From: Tetragonia tetragonoides
Taxonomy: Eukaryota; Streptophyta; Magnoliopsida; Caryophyllales; Aizoaceae
Assembly: GCA_038025085.1 (NCBI GenBank)
Contig: CM076146.1
Coordinates: forward strand, 18,946,001-19,010,000
Direction of reading: 5' to 3'
Length of the DNA stretch: 64,000 nt
Position numbers and translations under genes: made by a program. The notes beneath the pieces are model-generated. The model did no database searches. It was given only the letters and a program-made list of their open reading frames with translations, and was not told the origin of the DNA. Shown in pieces: positions 21,001-32,578 of the stretch; position 1 is the stretch's first letter; every line of letters starts with the position of its first letter.

Positions 21001-24000
21001 ACCTTAATGTGAGTATCAATCATAATAGAGGTGTGATACCTAATTTCTCTTAAGACTATGTTTTCTGGGGTTTACAGATCCGCCTTATTGAGCTTGATAG
21101 TTTCAAGAAGTGCTGGGTGCATAACTTCTCTTTCAGTTCATATTTTTTATTCTGTTTTTCTGTTGCATGTCTTGTTCCTTCTGTATTCCATATCTGTTTC
21201 ATCTCTGTTCTCTTCCTTTTCAATTTGTTGTTTGTTAGTCCTATAGCTCTCTGAATAAGGGAACTCTTTGCCTCAATACCTGCTGTCCCACCCCCCGCAC
21301 CGGAAAAGAAGTGAGTTGACCCTACACTTGCATCAGCTTAGGCAGTCATTTCCTTATTGAACTACCAAGCAAAGTAACTCATTGCCAAATCACAACACAC
21401 AAGGGTTCTGAGGCCCGTTAGGACCCTTATTTTTCTTGAGGTGTGGCTAAATAAAAAAGCTTTTGAACTTTGACAAAAAAACCTGCCTTAATGCTATGTT
21501 GGTGGCTCTTTGTCAGAACCTCATTCACCTGGAAGTCTCATGCAGAACCTTGCCGTAGCACTTTTGAGATACGCATATTGAGGAATGTTTTTCTCCAGAA
21601 GTGACGAGTTGCAATTTGTTCTTTCTTAGTTTTCTTCTTTTTGTGTGGAGGGCTGGAGGCTGGGTAAGGGGGAAGGACATTTAAGGTTGAAATTGATATT
21701 TTCTTTATATGGATTTTTCTATTGCATTGTGTCTGTTTCTTCTATTTATTGTGAGGATGCCAACTTCAGTTGACACAGATCCTGCACCACAGTTTTTTAC
21801 TAGAGGAGCTTTACCCGCTTAAACTTTAAGGTGGGGGAACAAATTATACGTGAGTGTAACATATGCATGAAGTAGGGTTCGAAGTTGATTTCAGCTGTTA
21901 TACCATAACAAGATATTGAATAAAAGTATAGAAGCAATTTGATTAATCTCCTTGCATGTTTTTTTTACTCAGGGGAAACAATTTTGTACTGTACTACATT
22001 TACCTTTTCTATCTGTTTATTTAGTCTCTATGGTCACTTGCCAAGCTCAGAATATTTGTTCAGCTTAAGTTTCACATTTCTGAAAATAGGGACCTGCCCT
22101 CAGTATCAAACAGAATCTTTATATTATAAACATAAGTTCTGTTGTTCCTCAAATAAATTGTTACATTTTTGTAGGATACTTTCTACTTGAGATAGTAGAT
22201 TTAAACTCAAGTTACTTATCATTATACCCTCTAGTTGAGCATAGTAGTCTTGTCTAATTTGAACCTTTCCATTTTATGACAGATTTACCTGATGTGAATG
22301 GTTATATTTATGTTGAGGCAAATGGTGGCTTGAATCAGCAAAGGACATCGGTCGGTTTGATGCTTTGATTATGCTGTTTTAGTTAGTTAACCATAATATA
22401 ATTTGTCAAATGTTTCCTGACTTATCTTCTTTCTTTGTACTTGATCTCTCCCAATAGATATGCAATGCAGTTGCTGTGGCAGGCTATCTTAATGCAACAC
22501 TTGTTATTCCAAATTTTCATTATCATAGCATTTGGAGAGATCCTAGGTTTGTTCTTTTTTTTTTTGCTAGTCAAGGTTTGTTCTTCTTAGTACTGTTGTG
22601 ACTGTATGTCCACCATTTCCAGTGGAGCCAAAAGCTTTAGTACCTTCTGGCTTCGGAATATAATGGACTAAAGCAAAATGGCTCATAAAACTGTTAGCAC
22701 TTCTTATGTATTGTGAAGTTGCCGATAGTCATCGCACTTTGGATCTCGGGTCAAACAGAAACAACCTCTCTGTGAGGCTCTGTTCTCACAGGGGTAAGGC
22801 TGCGTACAACCGACCCCTCTCCCTACCCTGCCTAGGCGGGAGCCTCTTTGAAGGCACTGGGGTAATGTGAATGTGAATGTGAATGTGAAGTACTGTTGTG
22901 ACTGTGCTGTTTGATTTTTGATATATTATAATTTCTTTTTGAATTCACCTCTTAACTTTTATGTTTGGGCCTTGGGGAATTTTTTTTATTTATTTTTAAG
23001 ATGAAGGCCTTGGGGAAATTAACTTCTATCTGCTTATTCAAAAGTCAAAAAAATATACTCCCCCCAAATGTAAACAAAAATCACTCTTACTATCTTTAAG
23101 ATGATTAATAAAAGAAAAAAGGTCACTATCCTAAGATAGCAGTTAACTATGGTTGTACGTCTAATATTACCCTTGGCATACTCTTGTAGTTACACAATAG
23201 CGAGAGGTGTAAATTAAAAGGCAGTTCTTTTTCTTGAATAAAAATCAAGACGAGTGTTTTGGTCAAATTAAGGAGTACAATGTAAGCACTGTGTTTTTAT
23301 TGAAGGCGTAGGCTTCAGTGCAGCACAAATATAATGGCAACTGGGACAGTCAATTCCATCGTAATTGTGAAAATTTCATAGTTTATAAGTTTAGTAACTA
23401 TGAAAAAATTTCATAGTTTATAAGTTTTTTGAGAAGAAAGATAGTTCTGATAAAGAAGCATCAAGAATGGCAATCCGTTGTTTTGATTGTCATAGCTCTT
23501 ACTTTTAACCTTGTGTAATGGCTTAGAGGTTTATATTTGTAGTGAGACTAGTAACTGTGTTTGTTTGTCTCCGCAGTAAGTTCAATGATATATATGATGA
23601 GGATTATTTCATCGACAAATTGCAAAATGAAGTACGTGTGGTCAATAAGATTCCTGATTTCCTAATGGAGCGCTATGATCACAACATGAGCAATGTTTAC
23701 AATTTCAGAATAAAAGCATGGTCACCGATTCAGTACTATAAGGACAACGTCCTTCCAAGATTACTTGAAGAGAAGTGAGTAGAATTCTTTATGCTTCTTC
23801 ACGAGTAGAAGATTCAAAACCCAACTCCCTTTTGCATCTGTTTTTGATTTACCTTGAAAGAGATCAGGAGAAAATACTCGTGTTAGTAAATGTATATTAT
23901 AGTATTATGCCTATAAAACTGTACTAACGTATTCTGTTATTAAATAATGGTCAAAATTGATGCTAAAGCCGTATGCAAGAACATAGACATCACTATTGAG

Positions 24001-24518
24001 AAAGCCTTATGGAAGACTGCAAACATCATAATTGATATCAAATTTTGAGCTATATTCGGATTCTTTTGTTTATTTGCTAAACTCATTGAGTATTCAGCCA
24101 GTAGTTCCAGTGCAACATTCTCGAATTGGATACCCATATGTTCAGTGACACTAATCATATTCCTTACTCCAAAAGAGATAAGGTATATGTTCTTCTAGCC
24201 ACACCCTAACCATTGTGATTGCACCTGGTTGCGTATACTTTTTATTAAGATAACCGTCCCCTGCTTTCATTTCTTCAACTTCGTTAAAAGTTGGAAGTTC
24301 TAACTTAGGTCTTCGGCCAACTAACAGCCATATTGTAATCTGTGGAGCCATGGCATTCCCTTAATTCGTCCAACATTAGACCTTTCAGGGGATATGTCAC
24401 CAGTTTCCAGGGAGTCTTTGTATGCTCAGTATCCCACTCTATTGAAAACCAAGGAAAGATTCTTGCTATATCTTATTAAATTAATTAGAAGAAAGACTGG
24501 TTTTTGTCTCTTGTTCTG

Positions 24519-24585
<67 letters not shown>

Positions 24586-27500
24586 AGTGAAGGATGATGT
24601 CTTGTTAATTGATTACAAATTTCACAAGAGTCAGAAGTAGTCTGACTTCGACTTTTTGAGTGATGATACCAAGGTTAAACATCAGTAATGTTCTCTAATA
24701 AAGTATTTAAACAGATTCAAAATGTAATTTGCGTTTTCTGAAAGGGGAAAAGAGAAGGGGGGTTATGAACTAGAATTCTTGTGCTGATCCGGTGGCCTTT
24801 TTTTGTTCATATTCTTTTTGCATGTTTGCGTGATAAAATATTGGCAACCTTTAGTTTCTTTATCTTTATATTCATTAATCCTTCTTCATGTGCAAGTTAG
24901 GGTTATAAGGATATCTCCTTTTGCAAATCGGTTGTCATTTGATGCTCCTCCAGCAGTTCAACGGCTTAGGTGCTTGGCGAATTATGAAGCTTTGAGGTTC
25001 TCAGGCCCTATCTTAACATTGGGAGAAACTTTAGTTGCAAGAATGAAAGAGCGTAGTGTAAACAGTGGTGGAAAGTATGTATCTGTGCATCTTCGCTTTG
25101 AAGAGGTTAGATTGGCTTCTTCAACTGTTTTATTGCTTCAGGGTGCTTTACTTTTGGGTATAGTGGAAATAGTTGAAGCATTCTCTACAAGTTGGCTGAT
25201 GTTTTTTTTTTGGTCAAGCGCAGGATATGGTTGCTTTCTCTTGTTGCTTGTTTGATGGTGGAAAGCAAGTAAGACTGGACATGGAGGCTGCAAGGGAAAG
25301 AGGTTGGAGAGGCAAATTTACTAAGCCTGGCAGGGTTATCCGTCCTGGTGCAATCAGAATCAATGGGAAATGTCCCCTTACTCCATTGGAGGTAAGTCTT
25401 GTCATTTTGAAACCTTGTAAGGGCTTCCACGGGGTCATTTGAGCGTTTCTTGTCGGACACCAATTCGAGGCAGACTTGTTTGCAGATTTCAATCTTTTGA
25501 GAGTGTTTTTTATTATTGCTTGTTCCAAGGGCTGTCAAATAGGTCGTGTTCATGCAAAGGTTAAACGGGTCGAGAATCTCTTGACCCAAACCTAACCCAT
25601 TTATTAAACATGTTGAAAATCCTTGACCCTCATCTAACCTGTTTAATAAACGTACCAGTTAAGGACCTGTTAACCCGTGTAACTTTACTTATTTTCCAAA
25701 CTAATTGAAATATGAGAAAAACATAAAATTTTACTTCCAAATTAAAGTCCAATTCAACCATATGTAGTGTACACTATATAGTCTAAAATTGTTAAATGCT
25801 TAAGATAGTTGAGATTCTATTACATTACTTGCTTACTTCAAGTTATTTGAACTTAAATTTGACAAATTTAATTAGACGGGTCAGGAGCAGGTCATTTTTG
25901 TGTTGAAAATCCCAACCTTTAACCTAATCCATTTAATTAAACGTGTTATGGGTGGAAAACTCTCAACACTAACCGCTACATTCGTGTTTGGTTCTTGTCA
26001 AGTTGCCTTGTCGTGTCAGCTTTTGACAGCATGTTGCTTCTTTCAGGTGGTATTGTGTGTCGAATAGATTTAAGTGGTTAGATTTAGGTGTATATCCCTT
26101 TATTTGTCTTAAGAATGTCTTGAAGGATAGACTTGCTGTTTGGAGAGAAAGGCCATACCATGTTGCTAATCAGTTACTCATTCTCATCCCTTGGGAAGAT
26201 AGCTTCAATCCTGTAACGGAAAAAAAGAATGTCATGAAGGATTCCCTGATGTGAGGAGTTGGGAGTAATTTACTCTTGGTTAGGACCATAAGCTGCTGAT
26301 TGTCTAAGTTAGCTGGAAGAGTAATTGAATATTACAGCGATTTCAGACGCTGAGTGGGTAGCGCAGCCGGTTAGACCTCTGACATCTATTCTAGAGGTCC
26401 CAAGTCGACCCCCTCAAGGCCACTAGATGTTTCCCTGGTCGTTTAACTTCAGGGCCAGCGATGTACCAATTTTCCTTCGATATCAGTTACAAAGTCTGAA
26501 GGGGTGTGAATGGGGAATAGCTATCTAGTATTTTTAAGATTTTACATGAGAACAACCCAAAAGTCTGTTAATCTGTTGGTAAGACGACACGGGAAAATTA
26601 TTAAATGTGAAATGTTGTAAGCTCATATACCTCTCACTCTTCAATGTATCTTATAAACTGGAAGTTTCTAGGCATATGTAATCTTATTGCTCTGTTCTGG
26701 CTAATGGGGTACCCAAGGACTGGTTCTTCTTTTAGGAGATTGACTATTGAGGCAAGGGGATCCTCTTCACCTTCTTTGTTCACTTCGGTGGTCAATGTGC
26801 TTAGTATTTTGCTGGAGCGGAGTATGGAGGTGGGGGTGGTTGATGAAGGGGTGCAGGTCTCGCATTTACAGTCTGTGGATGATACAATGCTCTTTATCAG
26901 CTGACCTTGACAAGTTTTAGAAAGCCCTCACTATGTTGCTTATCTTTGAGTTGAGTTTGGGGATGAAGACCAATCTTGCTGAATGCAATTTGGCTTGTGA
27001 ATAGACCATTCCCCTATCAAAGCCTCCTCTTAACCGAGCTTTATGTTATATCTCACTGATGCAATTAAAGAGTTGTTATTCTCATGTCTCATCAAACATA
27101 CTACTAGTTATGTGAATCTTTAATTTAAATTAGTTAGATGAAAGATAGTAGGATCTACCCCTCTGTCATGCTTCCACATGTGTAAGGGCTCTTTCAATTA
27201 TGTTTGGAAGAAACTATTGTGTGAAATTGATCTTTGTTTCATGATTCATGTCCATCTTGAAAATTGAGAGTTGTACGAGAAGATCTAAAGTCTAATCGAT
27301 CTTGTTTTCTTGAACATGAAGAAATAAAGAAGCCATTTGGATTGCCAGAAAAGTAGGCCTAAAGGCAAAAAGATAGACGGAAAGTTCATGTTGTCATAGA
27401 AATTAGAATGGGTACCTCCAGTTATTATATTGAACCTGTTTTTCTTTTCTTATTATGCCATAGTGTTAATTAAATAATTCGAGCTCTAATTCTACAGAAG

Positions 27501-29501
27501 TGAGTAAAAAATATACTCCCTCCGTCCCTAAATCACCGTCCTTTTGCATCCGTTCCTAATTCATCTACCTTTTTTGTAGTATGTTTTAACTATGAAATTA
27601 CCTTTGCGCCCTTACTTTTTCATCATCATACTTTTCATTAATGACTTGGTCCACACCCAACCCACTACTTTGAAGGGGCAAATGGGGAATTTTTGTTCCA
27701 ATGACATTTCCTATTAAAGTCCATGCTATGGAGAAGTGGGTAGATGATTTAGGAACGGAGGGAGTATTAAGTGCAAGGAATTTTGAGCAAAATAGAAATG
27801 ACACAGTATGTAATTATTTTTCATGATTGGCTCTGGTATTTTTGTCCTTAAGGATTGATAAGAGAAACTCGATTATCACTAATTCTATGAATGAAGCTCC
27901 CTGCCCCAACAGAATACTACCATACTACTAATATAATTCTCTAACCTAAATTGCTCGACAATTGCTAGATGTTGCAAGTGTTCAAGAAATTAATGGACAG
28001 ACAGTGTTGGATACTGATGGTACTTTTCCTGCTTGCTGTCATCAGGTTGGTTTAATGCTTCGTGGTATGGGCTTTCATAGGAACACATCTATCTATTTGG
28101 CTTCTGGAAAGATATATGATGCAGGGAGAAATATGGCCCCATTATTTGAAATGTTTCCTCTTTTGCAAACTAAGGAGATGATTGCATCTCCTGAGGAACT
28201 TGCACCATATAAGGTTTGTACAATTGATTTTCACTCCATGTTAAGCTTTTCGTTTTGTTGAACACAATTATTCTTACCTGTATCTGCTGTTTGCAGAACT
28301 TCTCCTCCCGGATGGCTGCTATAGATTATACTGTTTGCCTCCATAGTGAAGTATTTGTTACAACCCAAGGTGGTAATTTCCCTCATTTCTTGATGGGCCA
28401 CCGAAGATACTTGTATGGTGGGCATTCGAAGACAATCAGGCCAGATAAACGGAAGCTGGCGCAAATATTTGATAATCCTAATATTGGGTATGTATTCTTC
28501 TCAATCATTGTATCTATGCTTATTGTTGGATGTCATTGTGTCTCAAGTTGGGGTTACAGCTTTAACAACAATAATGAGTTGTGTAGTCATGCGTCTAGTA
28601 CGGGAGGTCACAGTGTATGTAGCCTTAGCTGTGACTATTGAAGACCATATAGAGGCTGTTTCTGAAAGACATTGTGTTCAGGTTTCCAACTGCATTATTG
28701 GTATGGAATTGGGTCCTACTAGATGCCACTGGGAAAAGGTCTAGCGGGAGAGAAAGGGGAATAGGTTTCAAAAACGACACACAAAGGTTCAATCCCAACA
28801 TTTACTGTTAGCATAAGCCATTAAGGCGGTGTAGGATTCGAAGTACAACACACTTGGCTGATCTGAACACATTCTTGGATTTAGTTTCTGGAAGAGGCAT
28901 TAGAAACACATTGGCTGATAGAGCAATCAAAATCAATACTGTTAGTAGACCACCAAGTTTTACTATTGAGAAATCATACTCATCAAGCAGAATGATTTCG
29001 AATGATTTTCCATCTCTACTTAAGTGATGCTGGTTATAGATCTATTGAAAATACTGCACAATTGTTTGTCCACATTACCTTTATTTCTCCTCTCCCCCCC
29101 CCCCCCCCCCCGCGCCTCCCTCCCTCAAAAGCAATTAAGAAAATCAAGGATAGTTGAGTTGGACAACATAATTCCATAACATGGTTCAATTTACCGCAGG
29201 AAAGGATAAGTACACTTTTTTTGCTATTTCATGTGGTTGAGCTTTCTATGTTGTCAAGATATCGTTTTTATGGTAGTTGCTACATTTTTTGTTCATTGTC
29301 AACTAAGAGGTATCTTGGTGGTGGTTGTCCACACTCAGATGGAAAACATTCAAGAGGCATATGCTAAACATGCGATCACATAGTGATTCCAAGGGTTTTG
29401 AGCTCAAAAGGCCAAATCACTCCATTTACAGCTTCCCGTGCCCAGACTGTATGTGCCGTGTGAATAAATCAGAAGACTCAAGATCAGCATCTGCAACGTG
29501 A
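15016..29501 (+). CDS. O-fucosyltransferase family protein (10 exons)
   Basis: Golgi-type glycosyltransferase of the plant GDP-fucose O-fucosyltransferase family. Exons: 15016-15393, 18778-18847, 22283-22350, 22458-22546, 23577-23774, 24901-25105, 25224-25391, 28046-28213, 28297-28487, 29339-29501. All introns are GT-AG, phases agree at every joint, and the product is 565 residues. The start is the Met before a basic Ser/Pro-rich tail; a membrane segment (about residues 52-85, '[17 protein letters not shown]') suits a type II Golgi anchor. Family motifs in order: '[14 protein letters not shown]', '[14 protein letters not shown]', '[14 protein letters not shown]', '[16 protein letters not shown]', '[19 protein letters not shown]'. 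It ends '[10 protein letters not shown]' plus a short tail. The HLRFE Arg and [10 protein letters not shown] region are the expected donor-binding parts. The acceptor substrate is unknown. Introns hold LINE, SINE and MITE insertions but all exons are clean, so it is probably functional. Confidence 0.93.
16815..16860 (+). other. G-quadruplex-type G-runs in intron 1
   Basis: Four runs of four or more G (gggg, gggggg, gggggg, gggg) with short spacers lie on the coding strand of the O-fucosyltransferase intron 1. They satisfy the usual quadruplex consensus. Any effect on transcript processing is inference. Confidence 0.6.
17560..18600 (+). mobile_element. L1-type LINE 3' relic (zinc-binding RVT end)
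   Basis: In intron 1. Broken frames resemble the C-terminal zinc-binding region of plant non-LTR reverse transcriptases: '[14 protein letters not shown]' near 17600, '[20 protein letters not shown]' near 17685 (with the CxxC), 'LLLHC'-like at 17765, and 'LRLERNARV' near 18005. A tail running to about 18600 looks like LINE 3' UTR. A SINE has inserted at 18111-18270. Several stops and shifts: a fossil. Confidence 0.62.
18111..18270 (+). mobile_element. tRNA-derived SINE with 21 bp target duplication
   Basis: Pol III box A-like 'tagctcagctggtaagacc' and box B-like 'gattcgagtccc' at tRNA spacing, followed by a tRNA-unrelated body ('aacttcagggcccatggg') and 3' end 'cacccatgttatctaaaag'. Flanking direct repeats 'atggtctacggcagcataag' (18090-18110) and 'atggtctaaggcagcatgag' (18271-18291) match at 19 of 21 positions. 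Related copies or tails: 26350, 52655, 53233 and 55975. Confidence 0.82.
18601..20025. other. Introns 1 and 2 of the O-fucosyltransferase gene, no further gene
   Basis: Apart from exon 2 at 18778-18847 this is intron sequence: AT-rich with a 14-base G run near 19772. 19020-19290 holds a MITE-like stretch with 'agctgagctgatatgctagc' palindromic words. No coding region beyond the exon was found. Confidence 0.5.
20045..20088 (+). mobile_element. 44 bp 5'-truncated LINE tail with 19 bp target duplication
   Basis: The perfect direct repeat 'aggctagagaatttcgaag' occurs at 20026-20044 and 20089-20107. The 44 bp between reads like a LINE 3' end ('ctctttattaatgcaatg', 'ttatctactaa'). This is a target-primed insertion that stopped after a few dozen bases, in intron 2. 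Confidence 0.75.
20108..22282. other. Intron 2 of the O-fucosyltransferase gene, no gene seen
   Basis: About 2.2 kb of AT-rich intron. No open frame with recognisable homology, RNA gene or clean transposon terminus was found. Confidence 0.5.
22557..22573 (-). mobile_element. 17 bp retro-insertion duplicating a splice donor
   Basis: A T-run plus 'gctagtca' is bracketed by 'aggtttgttctt' at 22545-22556 and 22574-22585. The left repeat begins with the last two bases of exon 4 (22545-22546) and the GT donor of intron 4. The target duplication therefore carries a second copy of the exon/intron border 29 bp downstream. Confidence 0.6.
22606..22888 (+). mobile_element. Au-like SINE insertion with 17 bp target duplication
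   Basis: The 3' part 'ggggtaaggctgcgtacaac' ... 'ggcgggagcctctt' ... 'ggcactggggtaatgtgaat' matches the conserved body and tail of the plant Au SINE family, ending in (gtgaat)n. Perfect 17 bp direct repeats 'agtactgttgtgactgt' flank it (22589-22605 and 22889-22905). The 5' half is diverged and pol III boxes are not clear. It lies in intron 4 of the O-fucosyltransferase gene. Confidence 0.82.
24522..24580 (+). repeat. (CT)n microsatellite
   Basis: About 59 bp of uninterrupted CT in intron 5 of the O-fucosyltransferase gene. Confidence 0.95.
25529..26030. mobile_element. Candidate hAT-type MITE in intron 7
   Basis: The left end 'gggctgtcaaataggtcgtg' and the right end, reverse-complemented, 'gctgtcaaaagctgacacga' are imperfect terminal inverted repeats. 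The interior repeats 'cctaacccatttattaaac'-like words, common in plant hAT MITEs. No clear 8 bp target duplication. Confidence 0.5.
26350..26460 (+). mobile_element. tRNA-derived SINE, 3'-truncated copy
   Basis: Box A-like 'gggtagcgcagccggttaga' and a worn box B ('ggtcccaagtcgacccc'), then 'ggccactagatgtttccctg' and 'aacttcagggcc'. It aligns with the SINE at 18111-18270 but loses similarity near 26460, before the usual 3' end. Confidence 0.7.
26680..26905 (+). mobile_element. L1-type LINE reverse transcriptase fragment
   Basis: A short open stretch in intron 7 reads '[18 protein letters not shown]', then '[20 protein letters not shown]' and '[15 protein letters not shown]'. This is the middle of a plant L1 RT domain, with the (F/Y)ADD-type site present as 'SVDD', so the usual Ala is changed. 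It spans only about 75 residues and is a fossil. Confidence 0.72.
27516..27764. mobile_element. Stowaway MITE, 249 bp
   Basis: The ends CTCCCTCCGTCCCTAAAT and, in reverse complement, CTCCCTCCGTTCCTAAAT are inverted, and TA lies on both sides (27514-27515, 27765-27766). These are the defining marks of Stowaway (Tc1/mariner-type) MITEs. In intron 7 of the O-fucosyltransferase gene. Confidence 0.92.
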
Positions 29502-30427
29502 TCTACTTTACCAAAAATATTTGGGATATTTTTCTTGTTAATGGTAAGGAAGGGTGGCTGACTTCTAAAGTCCCTTTTACATTGATTCTTTCATTCTTTT
29601 CCCTTTTCCTTTGGCGAGGAAGGGTAACGCCGTTCAGTTTTGAAACTCCAACGATTTGGTTGGACGGAGTGGTCTGATTATTGCCCGGGACTGGCTTGAG
29701 GGGGGCATGCATCTTTTTGTACATGATACGGAAAGGGACACGAAGTATCTTTCCACTGAAGGAGGTGCCGGGGTATTGACTTATACACAGTGGCTCGCAG
29801 CTGCTGTATCTAACAAGCTGCGAGAAGAAATAGCAATTGCTTTATCCCCCAATTTTGTCATTCTTTTGAAGTGTATATGATGTGATTCGGGTATGTGTAA
29901 AACTGTACAAAGCAGGATGGTGTGTGTACATTTTTTTTCACGGTCAGAGTAATTCATTCTTTCAAGGAACTGTTGTATTGTCTGTCTTCACTCAGTAATG
30001 GCCTCTTCCTATGGTGCCGGGCCTCTTCCTATGGCGCCCGGGTTCACTATATTGTTTGGACTATATTGGATAAACTCAAGTTTCTGGAGATTGGATTAAT
30101 AGGTCATGCCCAAATTTCCAATCGCACTGGCAATGTTATCTGCAGTCTCTGTAAGCAAGTTTTGTCAATTTGTCATTGCCATTTCTTTGGCTATCGCCAA
30201 TCTGATATCTCTCACTCCGATTAAACTGAAACGTTCTGTGTTTTTGAAACGGTAAAGGAAAAGAAATGCTCAAGAAAGAGCAGAAAATAAAACGTCTACA
30301 TATAACCTAGGTTGCACTGAATCACCGATATCTTGTTTAGGTGCAGTATCCCCTATATTTACAAGATGTCGATATTTGCAGGATACTTGACCAATACTCA
30401 GACATGTTTACAGATACTTATTTATTA
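29502..30427 (+). other. 3' UTR and downstream of the O-fucosyltransferase gene
   Basis: Sequence after the stop codon. An open frame at 29656-29880 has no recognisable family and probably lies in the UTR by chance. A short duplication 'gcctcttcctatggtgcc' occurs twice near 30001-30040. No further gene seen. Confidence 0.4.
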
Positions 30428-30679
30428 CTACCTCCGTTTCATCAAGATATTTACACTTCATTTTTCAAGGTCAAAGTTCACAAACTTTGACCATGAATTA
30501 TTGAAAAAATACAAAGATTTATAATATAAAAATGCTATTTTTAGATTCATATTAAATAATACTTTTGAACAATTATAATTTTATAATTTATATATGCATA
30601 TAATTACAATTATCTACGGTCAAAGTGGTGCATTGGAGACCGTGAAAAAGCAAATGTAAACATCATAAAACGAAGGAAA
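30428..30679. mobile_element. Stowaway-like MITE, 252 bp
   Basis: Left 'ctacctccgtttcatcaaga' and right 'cataaaacgaaggaaa' are inverted in the CTCCCTCCG style, with TA on each side (30426-27, 30680-81). More diverged than the copy at 27516. Confidence 0.72.
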
Positions 30680-32501
30680 TAATTGTCCTAAAAAAACTAT
30701 TGAGATCCATCTATTAAATGGTGTTTAAATTATTTTTAGTTCACATTGTCTTTGTTATCTTGACAATAATAAGATTTAGAACCTACTAAAAATTGGATTG
30801 AATTTGGCAAAACTGGGTAAAACAGGTAAAGTTTGACAAAATTAGAAGAAACTGTATTTTGTAATTGGTAACTGGTGAAAAATTGGGGAAACCGGTTGAA
30901 AAGAACATGCGCTATATACTATCCCCTTTGTTCCATTTAATCTTTACGTTTTTCGCAAAGTGTATTCTATGTTGATCTTTACGTTTTTTTTAAAGTGGCA
31001 TATTTTGAGCCATTATATTGCTATCATATCCGTGAAAATTTTCAGGTGTTACAATAATAGGAACTCTTTTTTTTTTTTCTTCTTTTATTCGGTTTTCATA
31101 TATTCTAAAACCATTTCCTATTTTTAGGAGTATATGAGAGGGTAGAAGTTTTTTCACACGTTTAATAACTTAGTAATTAGTATACCAAACTCAATTGCCA
31201 AATAAAACTATTTTTAACATATCAATCAATATATAATATAAAGAAGTTAGAGTTTTATTGACGTCATAACTACTTTATCTTTGTTTAATATTCAAACTCG
31301 GATATAACTATCTTACACCTCTTTTAAAAATAATAATATTTACACCATCAAATTTGTATCGAAAAGTACTTTAAAATGAGAGGCATTTATAATATGTTTA
31401 CAAAAAAGTGGAGAATGTGATATATGTCTCTCCTCATGTTCACATTTAACATTTTATTACTTTGCCTCTCTATTTGCTATCTGCAAGACTGCAAGACCAA
31501 AAGATGACGTGAATATAATATGAGACTAATGAAAGTTGAATGCTACATGTATATCTATATTTATTGACAGGTTATCGCATTGATTTAAGGTTGCTCCTAT
31601 AGGATATGTAGTGTTTGAACATCGATCTAACAAAGATTATAATGTAACCATTTCCATACGTGCAATTTGGTTAGAACGACCCTAATTGTATTTTAGGAGG
31701 ATTATGATAACTAATATTTTTTTATTAAACACCTCACATAATTACTTCTCCATTTTTTGAATATTTTATCACCCTTTATTCTCCCTACATATCTTTGCTT
31801 TCAAGTTATCTTATTTATTCTAACAAATCTTGATGATTTGAGGGGCGTGAAAAATAAAAGAGAGATCGACGACCTAAATCACTAAGGATAGCATGAAACT
31901 AGCATCACCATATAGTGTGCAACGTAATTATAATCTATTAGAAATTATTTATGATTTCTTTTTTATAATAGGTATGATAGTGTGCATATTGAACTTCACC
32001 AAATGAATATTAATATACAAACATTTCACTCAATCCGTGCAACACACGGGCTTTAAAACTAATATGCATATATATGAGAGGAGTTTGGATCCTCTAAAGT
32101 TTTTTTTTCTAGAGTTTTTATGAAGTTCGTTTTTTTTCTTCATCTATCTTATATGAAAGGGTAATATATATTAGTAAAACACTAGATTTTTCTGAAACTG
32201 TATTGATCTTTGGGCTATTTAGATACATAAAGATTAATATAGAAGGTAAATACTAGTATTGCAGTGGTAGTAAATTTGTGTTGAAAACCAAAAGGCAAGG
32301 TGCTTTGAACTAAGCGCTGAGAAAGCGTGTTTACATATGTAGAAGCAGGCATTCGCTTTGGGGGCAATGGAAGCATTTAATGCTCAACGAAACATATAGA
32401 TATGGAAGAACAGTCCATCAAAAAGATGCCAAACATTCATTGCCAGTAAAAACCCATGTTACCATAAAACATTTACTCCATTTTTATAAGAATTTTAATA
32501 A
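30680..32501. other. AT-rich intergenic DNA with MITE scraps
   Basis: 30780-30905 resembles the right end of the Tourist-like element at 54027 ('aactgtattttgtaattggt', 'ccggttgaaaagaacat'). 32032-32052 holds 'ccgtgcaacacacggg', the hairpin word also found near 58.2 kb. No gene was found. Confidence 0.5.
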
Positions 32502-32578
32502 GGGTGTGTTTTTTCTACTTATTAGACCTTACTGAAAATAAATGGTAAGACCTTACCTAATCAGTTGAAATTAGTGGC

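Noticed and set aside
23050..23280. MITE suggested by 'actcccccc' and 'aaggagta'
   Set aside because: The inverted match is too short and the expected Stowaway terminus is absent.
26057..26254. 65-codon open frame in intron 7
   Set aside because: No recognisable domain and no borders fitting the gene; treated as chance or transposon debris.
27962..28045. Upstream extension of exon 8 of the O-fucosyltransferase gene
   Set aside because: It is in frame with exon 8, but exon 7 joins at the AG before 28046 and yields the conserved 'LTPLEVGLMLRG' junction without it.
29656..29880. 74-codon open frame after the O-fucosyltransferase stop
   Set aside because: No family similarity, no splice context, and it lies in the probable 3' UTR.
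30915..31010. A further Stowaway-like MITE ('ctttgttccatttaatcttt')
   Set aside because: Only one weak end is visible and no inverted partner or TA pair could be found.
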